64,000 bases of DNA from Bradyrhizobium sp. OK095 (GCF_900109945.1 NZ_FOBX01000006.1:1-64000), one strand, 5' to 3'. Positions 47,055 to 55,891 are shown, numbered from the stretch's first letter. The notes: a model not told the origin generated them from the sequence alone. Numbers and translations are program-made.

Positions 47055-48455
47055 TTACGCCGCGCCCACCCAATTGCCGTGAAAGCCGTCCGGCACGCGG
47101 TGGCCGAGCTGCACCAGCGCGACGGGACCGGCCTCGACATCGGTGGCGTTGAACACGGCGAGGTCGCTGCGGTTGTCCCGCGCGCGCCAGACCACCGCGA
47201 GCAACCAGCCGTCGCCTTCCGCCGCGTCCTTCGACCGTTCGACGAACACCGGCTCGGAGATGGTGTCGCCGGCCGGCAGCAGATAGTGGCCGAGCCGTTT
47301 TCCGGCGCCGTCGACATGGACGATGCCCGATAGCGCGCCGAACATCGGCAGTTTCGGATTGGCGCAGGCGTACCAGCCGTGACGACTTTTCAAGCCGGCG
47401 CGGCGATCGTCGATGCGGGGAAATTCGCCGGTGAGGTCGTCGAGATAGGTCTGCTGGAAGCGGTCGGTATTCCCCGAGAGATCGAAGGTCCAACGGCAAT
47501 GGCGCGCAAAGGATTTCTCGGGATTCGTCGGCCGGCCGTCGGGATGCGGAAACAGCGGGGCCACCTCGAACTGCATGACGTCGGCGATGATGCGGTTGCC
47601 GTCCTCCCAGGCGTTCATGACGTGGAAGACGTAGCAGGCTTCACCGCGGAACCAGACGATGTCTTTCGCGGTATCGTTGCGCTTCATCACGCCGACATAG
47701 GCGCCTTTCTCCGGCTCCCAGGCGTAAGGCGGCTTGCCGCTCGTCGCGCGCTCGACGCTGCCGGTGAGGGGAAGGATCGGAAACAGCACATGGTTCTCGG
47801 TGACGATGAAATCGTGCACCATGCTGGCATAGGGCGCCTCGAACCGTTCGAAGCGCGTGGCCTTGCCGGACGCATCGATCGATCCGTAGGAGAGGGCTGA
47901 TGTCAGCGGTCCCGCGGCGTTATAGCCGAAGAACACGAGCTCGCCGGTGACGGGATCGACTTTCGGATGCGCCGTAAAACTGCCGGCGATGCGGCCCCGA
48001 TAATTGTGATAGCCGCGCGTCGCCAGCGTGCCCGGCTCGATCTCGGTCGGCAGATGCGCTTCTTCGAGCGCGAGCAGCTTGCCGGCATGGAAGATGATGT
48101 TGGTGTTGGCGACGCCGCCGTCGGTCACGTGGGCAGGCGCGTCCGGCAATTTGCGGCCGAAGCCATTGCCGAAGAATGCACGGCCGGCATCGTGCTCGGC
48201 CAGCCATTTCGGTGTGCGGACCCAGCGGTTGCGATAGCTGGCACGGCCGTTCTCAAGATGGAAGGCGTGCAGCATGCCGTCGCCGACGAACCAGTGCGCG
48301 CCGGGGGAATCGAACTGTGGGTTGGGCCCGTTGCGATAGAGCACCCCGTTCAGCTCGCGCGGCAATTCGCCGACGATTTTCAGGAAGGGCGCGTCGGCCT
48401 CGAACGGAATCGGCGCGATATTGTTGCGGCGCTCGGTGATGGCGGCCTGCTGCAC
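47055..48455 (-). CDS. Carotenoid oxygenase (RPE65/apocarotenoid or stilbene-cleaving family)
   Basis: This 466-residue non-heme iron dioxygenase has the family's four iron-ligand histidines: His163 (TAHPKVDP), His214 (MVHDFIVTENH), His278 (YVFHVMNAWEDG) and His459 (GFHGNW), plus the N-terminal LNGVLYRNGPNP and FVGDGMLHAFHLENG motifs. It cleaves double bonds of carotenoids, apocarotenoids or phenylpropanoids such as stilbenes or isoeugenol; which one cannot be told here. GTG 48455 is chosen because AGGAGG lies 8 bases upstream. No carotenoid synthesis gene is in the window. Its promoter carries TetR-type operators. Confidence 0.92.
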   Translation of the reverse strand: MQQAAITERRNNIAPIPFEADAPFLKIVGELPRELNGVLYRNGPNPQFDSPGAHWFVGDGMLHAFHLENGRASYRNRWVRTPKWLAEHDAGRAFFGNGFGRKLPDAPAHVTDGGVANTNIIFHAGKLLALEEAHLPTEIEPGTLATRGYHNYRGRIAGSFTAHPKVDPVTGELVFFGYNAAGPLTSALSYGSIDASGKATRFERFEAPYASMVHDFIVTENHVLFPILPLTGSVERATSGKPPYAWEPEKGAYVGVMKRNDTAKDIVWFRGEACYVFHVMNAWEDGNRIIADVMQFEVAPLFPHPDGRPTNPEKSFARHCRWTFDLSGNTDRFQQTYLDDLTGEFPRIDDRRAGLKSRHGWYACANPKLPMFGALSGIVHVDGAGKRLGHYLLPAGDTISEPVFVERSKDAAEGDGWLLAVVWRARDNRSDLAVFNATDVEAGPVALVQLGHRVPDGFHGNWVGAA

Positions 48456-48470
48456 GGCGTATCCCTCCTT

Positions 48471-48489
48471 ATCTTTACATCGTAAAGAT
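48471..48489. promoter_or_regulatory. TetR-type operator O1 of the carotenoid oxygenase
   Basis: ATCTTTACATCGTAAAGAT is a 19-base palindrome, next to the -10 element and immediately before the ribosome-binding site of the carotenoid oxygenase. It has the same half-sites as 46663-46681. Confidence 0.85.
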
Positions 48490-48518
48490 GAAATAACCTT
48501 GCCGGCGGCTCTGGTCAA
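48490..48518 (-). promoter_or_regulatory. Promoter of the carotenoid oxygenase
   Basis: On the minus strand, TTGACC (-35, 48518-48513), a 17-base spacer and TATTTC (-10, 48495-48490). The operator O1 abuts the -10. Confidence 0.68.
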
Positions 48519-48523
48519 GCAAA

Positions 48524-48542
48524 ATCTTTACACTGTCAATAT
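48524..48542. promoter_or_regulatory. Imperfect operator O2 overlapping the tetR promoter
   Basis: ATCTTTACACTGTCAATAT keeps one good half-site and 6 of 8 matches in the other. It lies 53 bases from O1 and covers the -35 of the divergent regulator gene, so it could mediate autoregulation. Confidence 0.62.
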
Positions 48543-48555
48543 TGCATCATATAGC
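48527..48555 (+). promoter_or_regulatory. Promoter of the TetR gene, possibly leaderless
   Basis: TTTACA (48527-48532), 17-base spacer, TATAGC (48550-48555). The start codon ATG 48563 lies 7 bases after the -10, so transcription would begin at or next to the start codon and give a leaderless mRNA. Confidence 0.5.
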
Positions 48556-48562
48556 TTGGCGC

Positions 48563-49291
48563 ATGGGCAAAAGTGAAACCAGGATAGAAACCGCGCGCGT
48601 CGCGCGCACCCCGAAGAAGGCGTCAGCCACGCCGTCGCGTCCCGTGCGGCGTAACGCGGCCGCGAAGGCCGAGACGCCCTATCACCACGGCGCCCTGCGC
48701 GAGGCGTTGCTTCAGGCCGCCGAACGGGTGCTGGAGCGCGACGGGCTTTCCGGCCTGACATTGCGCGCGGTGGCGCGCGAGGCGGGCGTTTCGCATGCCG
48801 CACCGACGCATCATTTCGGCGATCTCACCGGCCTGCTCAGCGAGCTCGCGGCCGTCGGCTTCCGCCAGTTCAACGCCGCGATGGCCTCGTCCTGCGATGC
48901 CGCCACGACACCGCTCGCGCGCGCGCTGGCGCGGCCAAAGGCCTATGTCGCCTATGCGCAGGCCCATCCCGGCATGTACGGCATCATGTTCCGCACCGAA
49001 CGCCTCGATTATTCCAGGCCCTCGCTAAATGAGGCGGCCGAGGCCTCCTTCGCCGGGCTCGCCAATGCCGTCGGCATGATGCGGCAGGAGCAGATCAGCG
49101 GCGATGCGCTGACGCTAACCCAGGGCGCCGCCATCGCGCGCGCCTGGTCGATGGTGCACGGCTTCACCATGCTGCTGCTCGATGGGCGCCTCGAGGATAT
49201 TTTGGGGCGGCTGCCCGAGGGCACCACGGCCGAACGCCTGCTCGAGGCGATCCTGATGGCGCCGGTCACGGGCAAGCCGCCCGCTCCCTGA
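48563..49291 (+). CDS. TetR-family regulator (WHG-type C-terminal domain)
   Basis: This 242-residue regulator has an Arg/Ala/Lys-rich N-terminal tail, a TetR helix-turn-helix (REALLQAAERVLERDGLSGLTLRAVAREAGVSHAAPTHHFGDLTGLLSELA) and a C-terminal ligand domain with WSMVHGFTMLLLDGRL, typical of the WHG group. It is divergent from the carotenoid oxygenase. The intergenic operators make it the likely repressor of itself, of the oxygenase and of the IspZ-like operon; the inducer is unknown, perhaps an apocarotenoid or aromatic compound. No ribosome-binding site precedes ATG 48563. Confidence 0.9.
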   Translation: MGKSETRIETARVARTPKKASATPSRPVRRNAAAKAETPYHHGALREALLQAAERVLERDGLSGLTLRAVAREAGVSHAAPTHHFGDLTGLLSELAAVGFRQFNAAMASSCDAATTPLARALARPKAYVAYAQAHPGMYGIMFRTERLDYSRPSLNEAAEASFAGLANAVGMMRQEQISGDALTLTQGAAIARAWSMVHGFTMLLLDGRLEDILGRLPEGTTAERLLEAILMAPVTGKPPAP

Positions 49292-49311
49292 TCGAGCGGG
49301 ACAGGCCTAAA

Positions 49312-49356
49312 GCATGATCCGGAAAAGTGCGAAGCGGTTTTCCGAAAAGATCATGC
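49312..49356. repeat. Intergenic palindromic repeat, family C
   Basis: Arms GCATGATC (49312-49319) and GATCATGC (49349-49356), with inner CCGGAAAA and TTTTCCG. This GCATGATCCGGAAAAGTG element is one of the very common repeats of Bradyrhizobium and relatives. Confidence 0.85.
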
Positions 49357-49369
49357 GTAAACAATAACC

Positions 49370-49410
49370 TAAAGCGCGATGACGATTCATCCCAATCTCA
49401 TCGCGCTTTA
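49370..49410. repeat. Second palindrome of the repeat block
   Basis: Perfect 13-bp arms TAAAGCGCGATGA (49370-49382) and TCATCGCGCTTTA (49398-49410). The right arm supplies the stop codon of the convergent gene that ends at 49408. It may act as a transcript end. Confidence 0.85.
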
Positions 49411-50013
49411 GCGCATCGTCGCGAGCTCGACGGCACGGCCGCGCGTGCCGATGATCTTCACCTCGTCCTTGCCGCAAGCAAAACCGCGGGCAAAATCGTC
49501 CGCGGCCTTGCGGGCCAGCTCATTGGCGTTCGGGTTGGCGATGGCATCGACATAGGCGACATGGCAAACCGGCCCCGGCGGCAGCCGGGTCACGACCAGC
49601 ATGGCCTTGGTGTTCGGCCGGCCCTGCTTGTCGGGATCGGTGCTGTCGGCGATGTGCCAGCGCTGGATGATCGCGAACGGTCTTGCGCCCGCGGCGCGCC
49701 ATTCGATCGTAGTCTCCGACGAATTGAACGGGCCGAACCAGACCTGTGCCGCCGGCTCCTCGGCCGCCGCCCTGCGGTTGTGGCCGACCGAGACGATTTC
49801 GCGAAGATCGTCCTCTGAGATCAGCACCACGAGCCCGGCCTTGCCCGGGCACACGCGCCTCGTGCTGCCGTCGAGTTCGCTGGGCTTGCCGATCTGGCGG
49901 CAATCTTTTGGCGCGGTAGACGTGTATGTGCTGCCCAGCGATTGGGCGTCGGCATTGCCTGAATTCAAGCAGGCAAGCAGCACGGCCAGGCAAATGAACC
50001 CAATACCCCTCAT
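49408..50013 (-). CDS. Exported protein of unknown function
   Basis: This 201-residue protein has a signal peptide (GFICLAVLLACLNSGNADA) and a mature region with four Cys (KDCRQ, RVCPGK, PVCHVAY, FACGKDE), suggesting disulfides. The sequence RWHIADSTDPDKQGRPNTKAMLVVTRLPPGPVCHVAYVDA is reminiscent of conserved rhizobial exported proteins of unknown role. ATG 50013 starts the signal peptide directly. Its stop codon lies inside a palindromic repeat, so the repeat may have trimmed or replaced the natural 3' end. Confidence 0.8.
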   Translation of the reverse strand: MRGIGFICLAVLLACLNSGNADAQSLGSTYTSTAPKDCRQIGKPSELDGSTRRVCPGKAGLVVLISEDDLREIVSVGHNRRAAAEEPAAQVWFGPFNSSETTIEWRAAGARPFAIIQRWHIADSTDPDKQGRPNTKAMLVVTRLPPGPVCHVAYVDAIANPNANELARKAADDFARGFACGKDEVKIIGTRGRAVELATMR

Positions 50014-50176
50014 GACGACGCCCTGATTGCAACGGGAACTCCCTCCATCAGACGTCTTCATTGTGGGCAAGGTTCAAACAGAGGCGGGATAGACCTGACA
50101 GCGGCGCGGAATCGTTCTAGAAGAGCGGCTTCGCTTGAGGCATCGGGCCTCGTTCGCGTCCTCATTTCTCTTGATC

Positions 50177-50731
50177 ATGTCAGACATCGCTTCCAGCAAA
50201 TCCTATCGTGTCGGCCGTTCCAAGACCGGACTCGGCCTCTTCGCTACCATGCCGATCAAGAAGGGCACCCGGATCATCCGTTACTACGGACCGATCCTGG
50301 ACTCGCGCATTCCCGCGCAGGATGCGATCGAGAACAAATATCTGTTCGAGCTCAATAACCGCTGGACCATCGACGGATCGGTGCGCAAGAACCTCGCGCG
50401 CTACATCAACCATTCGTGCCGGCCTAATGCCGAGTCCGATGTTCGGCCGCGCGAGCGCAAGGTCTTCATTCGCGCCATCAGGAACATCGAGGCTGGCGAC
50501 GAGATCAACTACGACTACGGCACCGACTATTTCAAAGCCTATCTGAAGCCGATCGGCTGCAAATGCCCGTCCTGCGAGGCCAAGCGCAAGAAGCTGCGCG
50601 CCGAGGCGCGGGTCGAACGCGCCAAGGTGAAGGCGCGCGCGGAGAGTAAGGCCAAGAAGGCGGGCACCAAGGCTGCCAAAAAGAAGAAGCTCAACGGCCA
50701 CGCCGTCGGCAAGAAGCGCGCGCGAGCGTAG
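50177..50731 (+). CDS. SET-domain protein methyltransferase with histone-H1-like tail
   Basis: This 184-residue protein has a complete SET domain (residues about 8-130): GLGLFATMPIKKGTRIIRYYG, the cofactor motif NHSCRPNA, the GDEINYDYG motif with the catalytic Tyr, and a post-SET cysteine cluster GCKCPSC. The last ~55 residues are a Lys/Ala-rich basic tail (ESKAKKAGTKAAKKKKLNGH, ending GKKRARA), like eukaryotic H1 tails and bacterial nucleoid proteins. SET enzymes methylate lysines with S-adenosylmethionine. The bacterial substrate is unknown; the tail suggests DNA or ribosome association. Confidence 0.88.
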   Translation: MSDIASSKSYRVGRSKTGLGLFATMPIKKGTRIIRYYGPILDSRIPAQDAIENKYLFELNNRWTIDGSVRKNLARYINHSCRPNAESDVRPRERKVFIRAIRNIEAGDEINYDYGTDYFKAYLKPIGCKCPSCEAKRKKLRAEARVERAKVKARAESKAKKAGTKAAKKKKLNGHAVGKKRARA

Positions 50732-50758
50732 CCTGCGCTGTCGCATCTAGCTCCACTG

Positions 50759-50866
50759 TCATGCTCCGCGAAAGCGGGGCATCCAGTATGCCGCCGCTTC
50801 TCCGTATCCAGCAGACGTCTCGGAGTGCTGGGTCGCCCGGTCAAGCCGGGCGGCGACAGCAAGTCA
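50759..50866. repeat. Compound palindromic repeat
   Basis: Two hairpins in a row, TGCTCCGC-GAAA-GCGGGGCA and CGCCCGG-TCAA-GCCGGGCG, joined by GTATGCCGCCGCTTCTCCG. The sequence CATCCAGTAYGCCG is a common motif of Bradyrhizobium intergenic repeats. It lies between the convergent SET gene and membrane-protein gene. Confidence 0.75.
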
Positions 50867-50873
50867 TGTGGCC

Positions 50874-51272
50874 TCACGCCGCCACCACATTCCCGCTCTT
50901 GCGCAATCCCACATACTGCAGCTCCGCAAATACTCCGGTCGCGATCGCCTGCGCCACGACCATGAGCTCGCCGGCAAGGTTCGGCGAGACCGTGCCGGAG
51001 AGCAGCAGCGCGATGCTGCCGACCGTCCAGGCGGCGTTGCCGATCACAACCAGCAGCACCAGCGGCTTCGGCACAGAGGGGCGCGAGGCAAGCCAGCCAA
51101 CCAGCGCGGTGTAGGCGATCAGGAACAGGCCGGTCTCGCGCAGCAGCGCTTCGGGCAGGTTGAACAGCGCCGCGAACGCGCCAGCACCGAAGGTGAAGCC
51201 GAGCGCGGCAACGCCGCTGAAGATGGCGTCGGCGAGCAGTGCGCGGCGGAGGAAGGTGGATGCGTCGATCAT
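50874..51272 (-). CDS. Four-helix membrane protein of unknown function
   Basis: This 132-residue protein has four hydrophobic segments (ADAIFSGVAALGFTFGAGAFAALF; LFLIAYTALVGWLA; LVLLVVIGNAAWTVGSIALLL; ELMVVAQAIATGVFAELQYVGL). GGAG precedes ATG 51272. It lies 38 bases after the small gene upstream, probably in one operon. The promoter region of that operon carries the same operator-like sequence as the XRE regulator gene at 56946. Function unknown. Confidence 0.8.
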   Translation of the reverse strand: MIDASTFLRRALLADAIFSGVAALGFTFGAGAFAALFNLPEALLRETGLFLIAYTALVGWLASRPSVPKPLVLLVVIGNAAWTVGSIALLLSGTVSPNLAGELMVVAQAIATGVFAELQYVGLRKSGNVVAA

Positions 51273-51310
51273 CGTCAGTCTCCATGGTTGGGTTGGGCTT
51301 GGGGTGGAGT

Positions 51311-51541
51311 TCATTGCAATCCGTGCCACCAGGCACGGAGCAGGCGGGCGATGCGGAACGGGCAGAGGCTCCTGCCGACGCTGTGCTCGAAGGCCGTGAC
51401 CTGCGCGACGACATAATCGCCGGTCGAATGCAGCAGCGGCTCGGGCATGTTGAGGCCGCGCGCCAGCATCCGGGTTGCGAATGCCATGGCCCAGGGTGCG
51501 ATGTGGTCTGCGACGGTCCGGTAGAGCAGCAGCGCGATCAT
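51311..51541 (-). CDS. Small protein of unknown function
   Basis: This 76-residue product begins MIALLLYRTVADHIAPWAMAF and contains no clear domain. AGGAG lies 6 bases before ATG 51541, and it is placed between an operator-like site and the membrane-protein gene on the same strand, which supports it as the first gene of that operon. ATG 51547 would overlap the ribosome-binding site. Confidence 0.65.
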   Translation of the reverse strand: MIALLLYRTVADHIAPWAMAFATRMLARGLNMPEPLLHSTGDYVVAQVTAFEHSVGRSLCPFRIARLLRAWWHGLQ

Positions 51542-51582
51542 GGTCATCTCCTGTTGCGACCGAAGATGCGCTCAGGGCGAGC

Positions 51583-51606
51583 CCAATTCGATTACCTCGC
51601 GGGTAA
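51583..51606. promoter_or_regulatory. Shared operator-like site, copy 1
   Basis: CCAATTCGATTACCTC, two bases, then GGGTAA matches the sequence at 56886-56909 in 22 of 24 positions. The core is an inverted repeat, ATTACC-N5-GGTAA. It lies 42 bases upstream of the small-gene operon (minus strand) and 57 bases upstream of xylB (plus strand). Confidence 0.6.
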
Positions 51607-51662
51607 GCAGGCAACCGAGGCTGCCTTGACGCGATCAGGCTTCTTGGATTGATTGGGCCACC

Positions 51663-53108
51663 ATGTATCTCGGCATCGATCTCGGCACTTCGGCGGTCAA
51701 GACCGTTCTCGTCGACGGCGCCCAGCGCGTGATCGCGAGCGAGAGCCGGGCGCTCGCGACCGCCTCGCCGCTATCAGGCTATTTCGAGCAGGATCCCGAG
51801 CAGTGGATCGCGGCGACCTTTGCGACACTGGATGCCTTGAAGGCGTCGCATGGAAAAGAGCTGGCGGTGGTCGAGGGCATCGGGCTGTCCGGCCAGATGC
51901 ATGGCCCTACGCTGCTCGACGCGGGCGGAAAGCCACTGCGGCCCTGCATCCTCTGGAACGACGGGCGCTCCGCCGCGGAGTGTCGCATTCTCGAACAACG
52001 CTGGCCCGGCTTGCGCGCGACGACCGGCAACAAGGCGATGCCCGGCTTCGCGGCGCCAAAGCTGCTCTGGATCGCGGCGCACGAGCCCGAGATTTTTGCG
52101 GCCACGAAGCTCGTGCTGCTTCCCAAGGCCTATCTGCGCCTGGTCCTGACCGGTGAAGCGATCGAGGATGTCTCCGACGCATCGGGATCGCTGTGGCTCG
52201 ACGTCGCGCGCCGCGATTGGTCCGATGCCGCGCTGGCCGCGACCGGCCTGTCGCGTGAGCACATGCCACGTCTGGTCGAGGGCTGCGTGCCGGCAGCGAC
52301 ACTGCGTGGCGAACTCGCACAGCGCTGGGGCATGATGCGGCGGCCGGTCATCGCGGGCGGCGCCGGCGACAATCCGGCTGGCGCTGTCGGGATCGGCGCG
52401 ATCCGGCCGGGAACCGCATTCATTTCGCTGGGAACCTCGGGCGCCCTTCTGGTGCCGACCAGCAGGATCGCCGCTAATCCGGATCGCGTGGTGCACACGT
52501 TCTGCCACGCCATCCCCGACATGTGGATCCAGGCCGGCGCGATCCTCTCGGCGGCCTCGTGCCTCGCCTGGGCCTCGCGCCTGTTCGGAATCGCCGAGGC
52601 GGAGCTGCTGGCGCCGCTTGGGGCGCGACCGCAGGCGCCGTCGCCGGTGAGTTTTCTGCCTTATCTCGCGGGTGAGCGGACGCCGCACGATGATGCCGCC
52701 GTGCGCGGCCTGCTCGATGGCTTGAGCCACGGCACCGACCGTAGCACGATCGTGCAGGCGGTGCTGGAGGGCGTAGCCTTCGCACTCGTCGATTGCCGCG
52801 ATGCGCTCGCCGATGCCGGCATTGTGGTGACGGAAGCCGATGTCATTGGCGGCGGTTCGCGGTCGGTGTTCTGGGCGTCAGTGCTGGCAAGCGCGCTGAA
52901 TGTTCCGATCCATCGCTTTGCCGGAGGCGAAACCGGGGCGGCGTTCGGTGCGGCGAGATTGGGGCGGCTTGCTGTCACCGGTGAGGCAATCGACGCCGTA
53001 TGCACGCCGCCGCGACGCGTCGAGACGTTCGAGCCTGACCGCGCGCTCGTCGATGCCTATGCCGAACGGATTCCCGCCTGGCGCGAACTGTATCGGCCGC
53101 GCCACTAA
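51663..53108 (+). CDS. xylB: Xylulokinase
   Basis: This 481-residue FGGY-family kinase phosphorylates D-xylulose to xylulose 5-phosphate. It begins MYLGIDLGTSAVKTVLVDG (ATP-binding phosphate 1), has GLSGQMHGPTLLD and ILWNDGRS for sugar binding, the catalytic Asp in GGAGDNPAGAVG and the adenosine motif VIGGGSRSVFWASVLASALN. Length is typical. It is followed by a three-gene sugar ABC transporter on the same strand. No xylose isomerase or polyol dehydrogenase is present, so the imported sugar or polyol must be converted elsewhere. Confidence 0.93.
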   Translation: MYLGIDLGTSAVKTVLVDGAQRVIASESRALATASPLSGYFEQDPEQWIAATFATLDALKASHGKELAVVEGIGLSGQMHGPTLLDAGGKPLRPCILWNDGRSAAECRILEQRWPGLRATTGNKAMPGFAAPKLLWIAAHEPEIFAATKLVLLPKAYLRLVLTGEAIEDVSDASGSLWLDVARRDWSDAALAATGLSREHMPRLVEGCVPAATLRGELAQRWGMMRRPVIAGGAGDNPAGAVGIGAIRPGTAFISLGTSGALLVPTSRIAANPDRVVHTFCHAIPDMWIQAGAILSAASCLAWASRLFGIAEAELLAPLGARPQAPSPVSFLPYLAGERTPHDDAAVRGLLDGLSHGTDRSTIVQAVLEGVAFALVDCRDALADAGIVVTEADVIGGGSRSVFWASVLASALNVPIHRFAGGETGAAFGAARLGRLAVTGEAIDAVCTPPRRVETFEPDRALVDAYAERIPAWRELYRPRH

Positions 53109-53234
53109 CGACCTTTCGATGTCGCGTTCCCGTCGGTTCGGTATTGCCCTGTGCTGCGGCGTTTTGTTTAATACGTGAACCGCGCTGATAAAAAGAGACG
53201 CGGGTGGGAAACGCATTGTGCGCCGGGAGGCACG

Positions 53235-54758
53235 ATGAACGATCCGATCCTCGATATGCGCGGGGTCTCCAAATCCTTCTTTGGCATCAAGGCGCTGCGT
53301 GCCGTTGATCTCACCGTCTATGCCGGCGAAGTCCATGCCTTGATGGGCGAGAACGGCGCCGGCAAGTCGACGCTGATGAAGATCCTGTCCGGCGCCTACA
53401 GGCCTGATCCCGGCGGCGAGATCCGCATCGACGGACGCTCCGTGCGAATCGAGGGCCCGCTCGCCGGCCGCAACGCGGGTATCTCCATCATCTATCAGGA
53501 GCTGTCGCTCGCCCCCAATCTCAGCGTTGCGGAGAATATTTATCTCGGCCGTGAGATCTCGCGTTCAGGACTACTGGCGCGCGGTGCCATGCGTGAGGGC
53601 GTCGGCCCGATCCTGCAGCGCCTCGGCGCGGACTTCCTGCCATCGACCCTGGTGGCGCATCTGTCGATGGGCCAGCGCCAGCTCGTCGAGATCGCGCGTG
53701 CGCTGCACGCGAGGTCGAAGATCCTGATCATGGACGAGCCGACCACGGCACTGTCGGCCGGCGAGAGCGAGCGGCTGTTCGCGCTAATCCGCCAGCTTCG
53801 CACGGAGGGGCTTGCCATCATCTACATCTCGCATCGCATGGATGAGGTCTATGCGCTCGGTGACCGCGTCACCGTGCTCCGCGATGGCCGGCTGGTCGGC
53901 TCGCTCGACAAGCAGGACATTCGCGCCGACGCCATCGTCCGAATGATGGTCGGGCGCGACGTCTCCTCGTTCTACAAGAAGGATCACGATCCCGAGGCGG
54001 GGCGGGGGCATCCCGTGCTCGCGGCGATCGACATGGCCGACGGCCGGCGCGTCAGGGGCTGCTCGCTCACCGTGCATGCCGGCGAAGTGGTCGGCCTTGC
54101 CGGCCTGATCGGCGCCGGGCGCACCGAGCTTGCCCATCTCATCATCGGCGCGGCGCCGAGAATTTCGGGCCGTCTCGAACTCGAGGGACGCCAAATCGAG
54201 ATCCGTACGCCCGGCGAAGCGTTAGAGGCGGGGGTCGCCTATCTCACCGAGGACCGCAAGGCGCTCGGCCTGTTTCTCGATATGTCATGCCTGGATAACA
54301 TCAATCTCGCGGTGCTTGGGCGCGACGCCAAGCTCGGCGGGTGGCTGGATCGCGACAAGGCGCGCGAGCGCGCCGACCGGGCCTTCGCCGGCCTCAGCAT
54401 CCGCGCCGCCAATGTCGCCGTTTCCGCAGGTGGCCTGTCCGGCGGCAACCAGCAGAAGGTGCTGTTGTCGCGGTTGCTCGCGATTGCGCCGAAGGTGCTG
54501 ATTCTCGACGAGCCGACGCGCGGCGTCGATGTCGGCGCCAAGTCCGAGATCTATTCGATCATCGACAATCTCGCCAAGGCCGGCACCGCGATCCTCGTCA
54601 TCTCGTCCGACCTGCCCGAGATCATCGGCATCTGTGATCGTGTCGTCGTCATGCGCACGGGGCACATCGCCGGCGAGATCAGGCGAACCGAGACAGCGCC
54701 GCTAAACCAAGAGGATATCATGGCACTTGCCACGGGGATGGAGCATCTCGATGCCTGA
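53235..54758 (+). CDS. Sugar ABC transporter, ATP-binding protein (RbsA/XylG-like)
   Basis: This 507-residue protein has two ABC domains. The first has Walker [10 protein letters not shown], signature LSMGQRQ and Walker B ILIMDEP; the second has a degenerate Walker A ([10 protein letters not shown]), signature LSGGNQQK and [10 protein letters not shown]. That is the pattern of ribose/xylose-type importers. ATG 53235 follows GGGAGG. It overlaps the permease start by 8 bases. Confidence 0.94.
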   Translation: MNDPILDMRGVSKSFFGIKALRAVDLTVYAGEVHALMGENGAGKSTLMKILSGAYRPDPGGEIRIDGRSVRIEGPLAGRNAGISIIYQELSLAPNLSVAENIYLGREISRSGLLARGAMREGVGPILQRLGADFLPSTLVAHLSMGQRQLVEIARALHARSKILIMDEPTTALSAGESERLFALIRQLRTEGLAIIYISHRMDEVYALGDRVTVLRDGRLVGSLDKQDIRADAIVRMMVGRDVSSFYKKDHDPEAGRGHPVLAAIDMADGRRVRGCSLTVHAGEVVGLAGLIGAGRTELAHLIIGAAPRISGRLELEGRQIEIRTPGEALEAGVAYLTEDRKALGLFLDMSCLDNINLAVLGRDAKLGGWLDRDKARERADRAFAGLSIRAANVAVSAGGLSGGNQQKVLLSRLLAIAPKVLILDEPTRGVDVGAKSEIYSIIDNLAKAGTAILVISSDLPEIIGICDRVVVMRTGHIAGEIRRTETAPLNQEDIMALATGMEHLDA

Positions 54759-55791
54759 CAACGGTGCCTCGAAGGCCCAGACCGTCTCGACGTCGACCAA
54801 TGGCGCTGCCGCGGAGACGAGACGCCAGCGCGTGAGGATGCTGATCAGCGCGCTCGGAATGCTGCCCGTGCTGCTGATCCTCTGCATCGGCTTCCATTTC
54901 CTGTCTGAGGGACGCTTCTTCACCGGACAAAATCTCGGCATCGTGTTGCAGCAGGCTGCCGTCAACACGGTGCTGGCCGCGGGCATGACCTTCGTCATTC
55001 TCACCGGCGGCATCGATCTGTCGGTCGGCTCCATCCTCGCTGCGTCCGCGATGGCCGGCTTGATCATCTCGAAGCTGCCCGACCTCGGTGCGCTCTGGCT
55101 CCCGGTCGCGGTGCTGACCGGCCTCGGCTTTGGCGTGATCAACGGCGCGCTGATCGCGCTGTTGCGTCTGCCGCCCTTCATCGTGACGCTGGGCTCGTTG
55201 ACCGCCGTGCGCGGGCTCGCGCGGCTGCTCGGCGCCGATACCACCGTATTCAATCCGTCTATTCCCTACGCCTTCATCGGCAACGGCTCGCTGACGCTTA
55301 TTCCCGGCGTCGCGTCGATTCCCTGGCTGTCGGTGATCGCCTTGCTCGTCATCCTCGTGTCGTGGCTGGTGCTGCGCCGGACCGTGCTCGGCGTGCACAT
55401 CTACGCGGTCGGCGGCAATGAGAGCGCGGCGCGGCTCGCCGGCATCAAGGTCTGGGCCGTGCTGATCTTCGTCTACGGCGTATCCGGTCTTTTGGCCGGT
55501 CTCGGCGGCGCCATGCAGGCGGCGCGACTTTACGCGGCCAACGGTCTTCAGCTCGGCCAGTCGTACGAACTCGACGCCATCACCGCCGTGATCCTCGGCG
55601 GCACCTCCTTCGTCGGCGGCATCGGTTCGATCTGGGGCACCCTGGTCGGCGCGCTGATCATCGCGGTCTTGTCGAACGGCCTCATTCTCACCGGCGTCTC
55701 CGATATCTGGCAATATGTGATCAAAGGCCTGGTGATCATCGGTGCCGTGGCGCTGGACCGCTACCGGCTGCAAGGCTCCGCCAGAACCTGA
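54751..55791 (+). CDS. Sugar ABC transporter, permease (RbsC-like)
   Basis: This 346-residue permease has about ten hydrophobic helices and the RbsC-type motifs [46 protein letters not shown] and [21 protein letters not shown]. The start ATG 54751 overlaps the end of the ATPase gene, so the two are translationally coupled. Confidence 0.94.
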   Translation: MPDNGASKAQTVSTSTNGAAAETRRQRVRMLISALGMLPVLLILCIGFHFLSEGRFFTGQNLGIVLQQAAVNTVLAAGMTFVILTGGIDLSVGSILAASAMAGLIISKLPDLGALWLPVAVLTGLGFGVINGALIALLRLPPFIVTLGSLTAVRGLARLLGADTTVFNPSIPYAFIGNGSLTLIPGVASIPWLSVIALLVILVSWLVLRRTVLGVHIYAVGGNESAARLAGIKVWAVLIFVYGVSGLLAGLGGAMQAARLYAANGLQLGQSYELDAITAVILGGTSFVGGIGSIWGTLVGALIIAVLSNGLILTGVSDIWQYVIKGLVIIGAVALDRYRLQGSART

Positions 55792-55891
55792 ACAGCTCGG
55801 CGCGCAGCTGAGTTTGGCTCGCGCGATGTGAACTTCCGCTACGGCAACTGGTCTGCCGTGCCGGGATGAAGACAGACCAGGGAGGAAGCCA

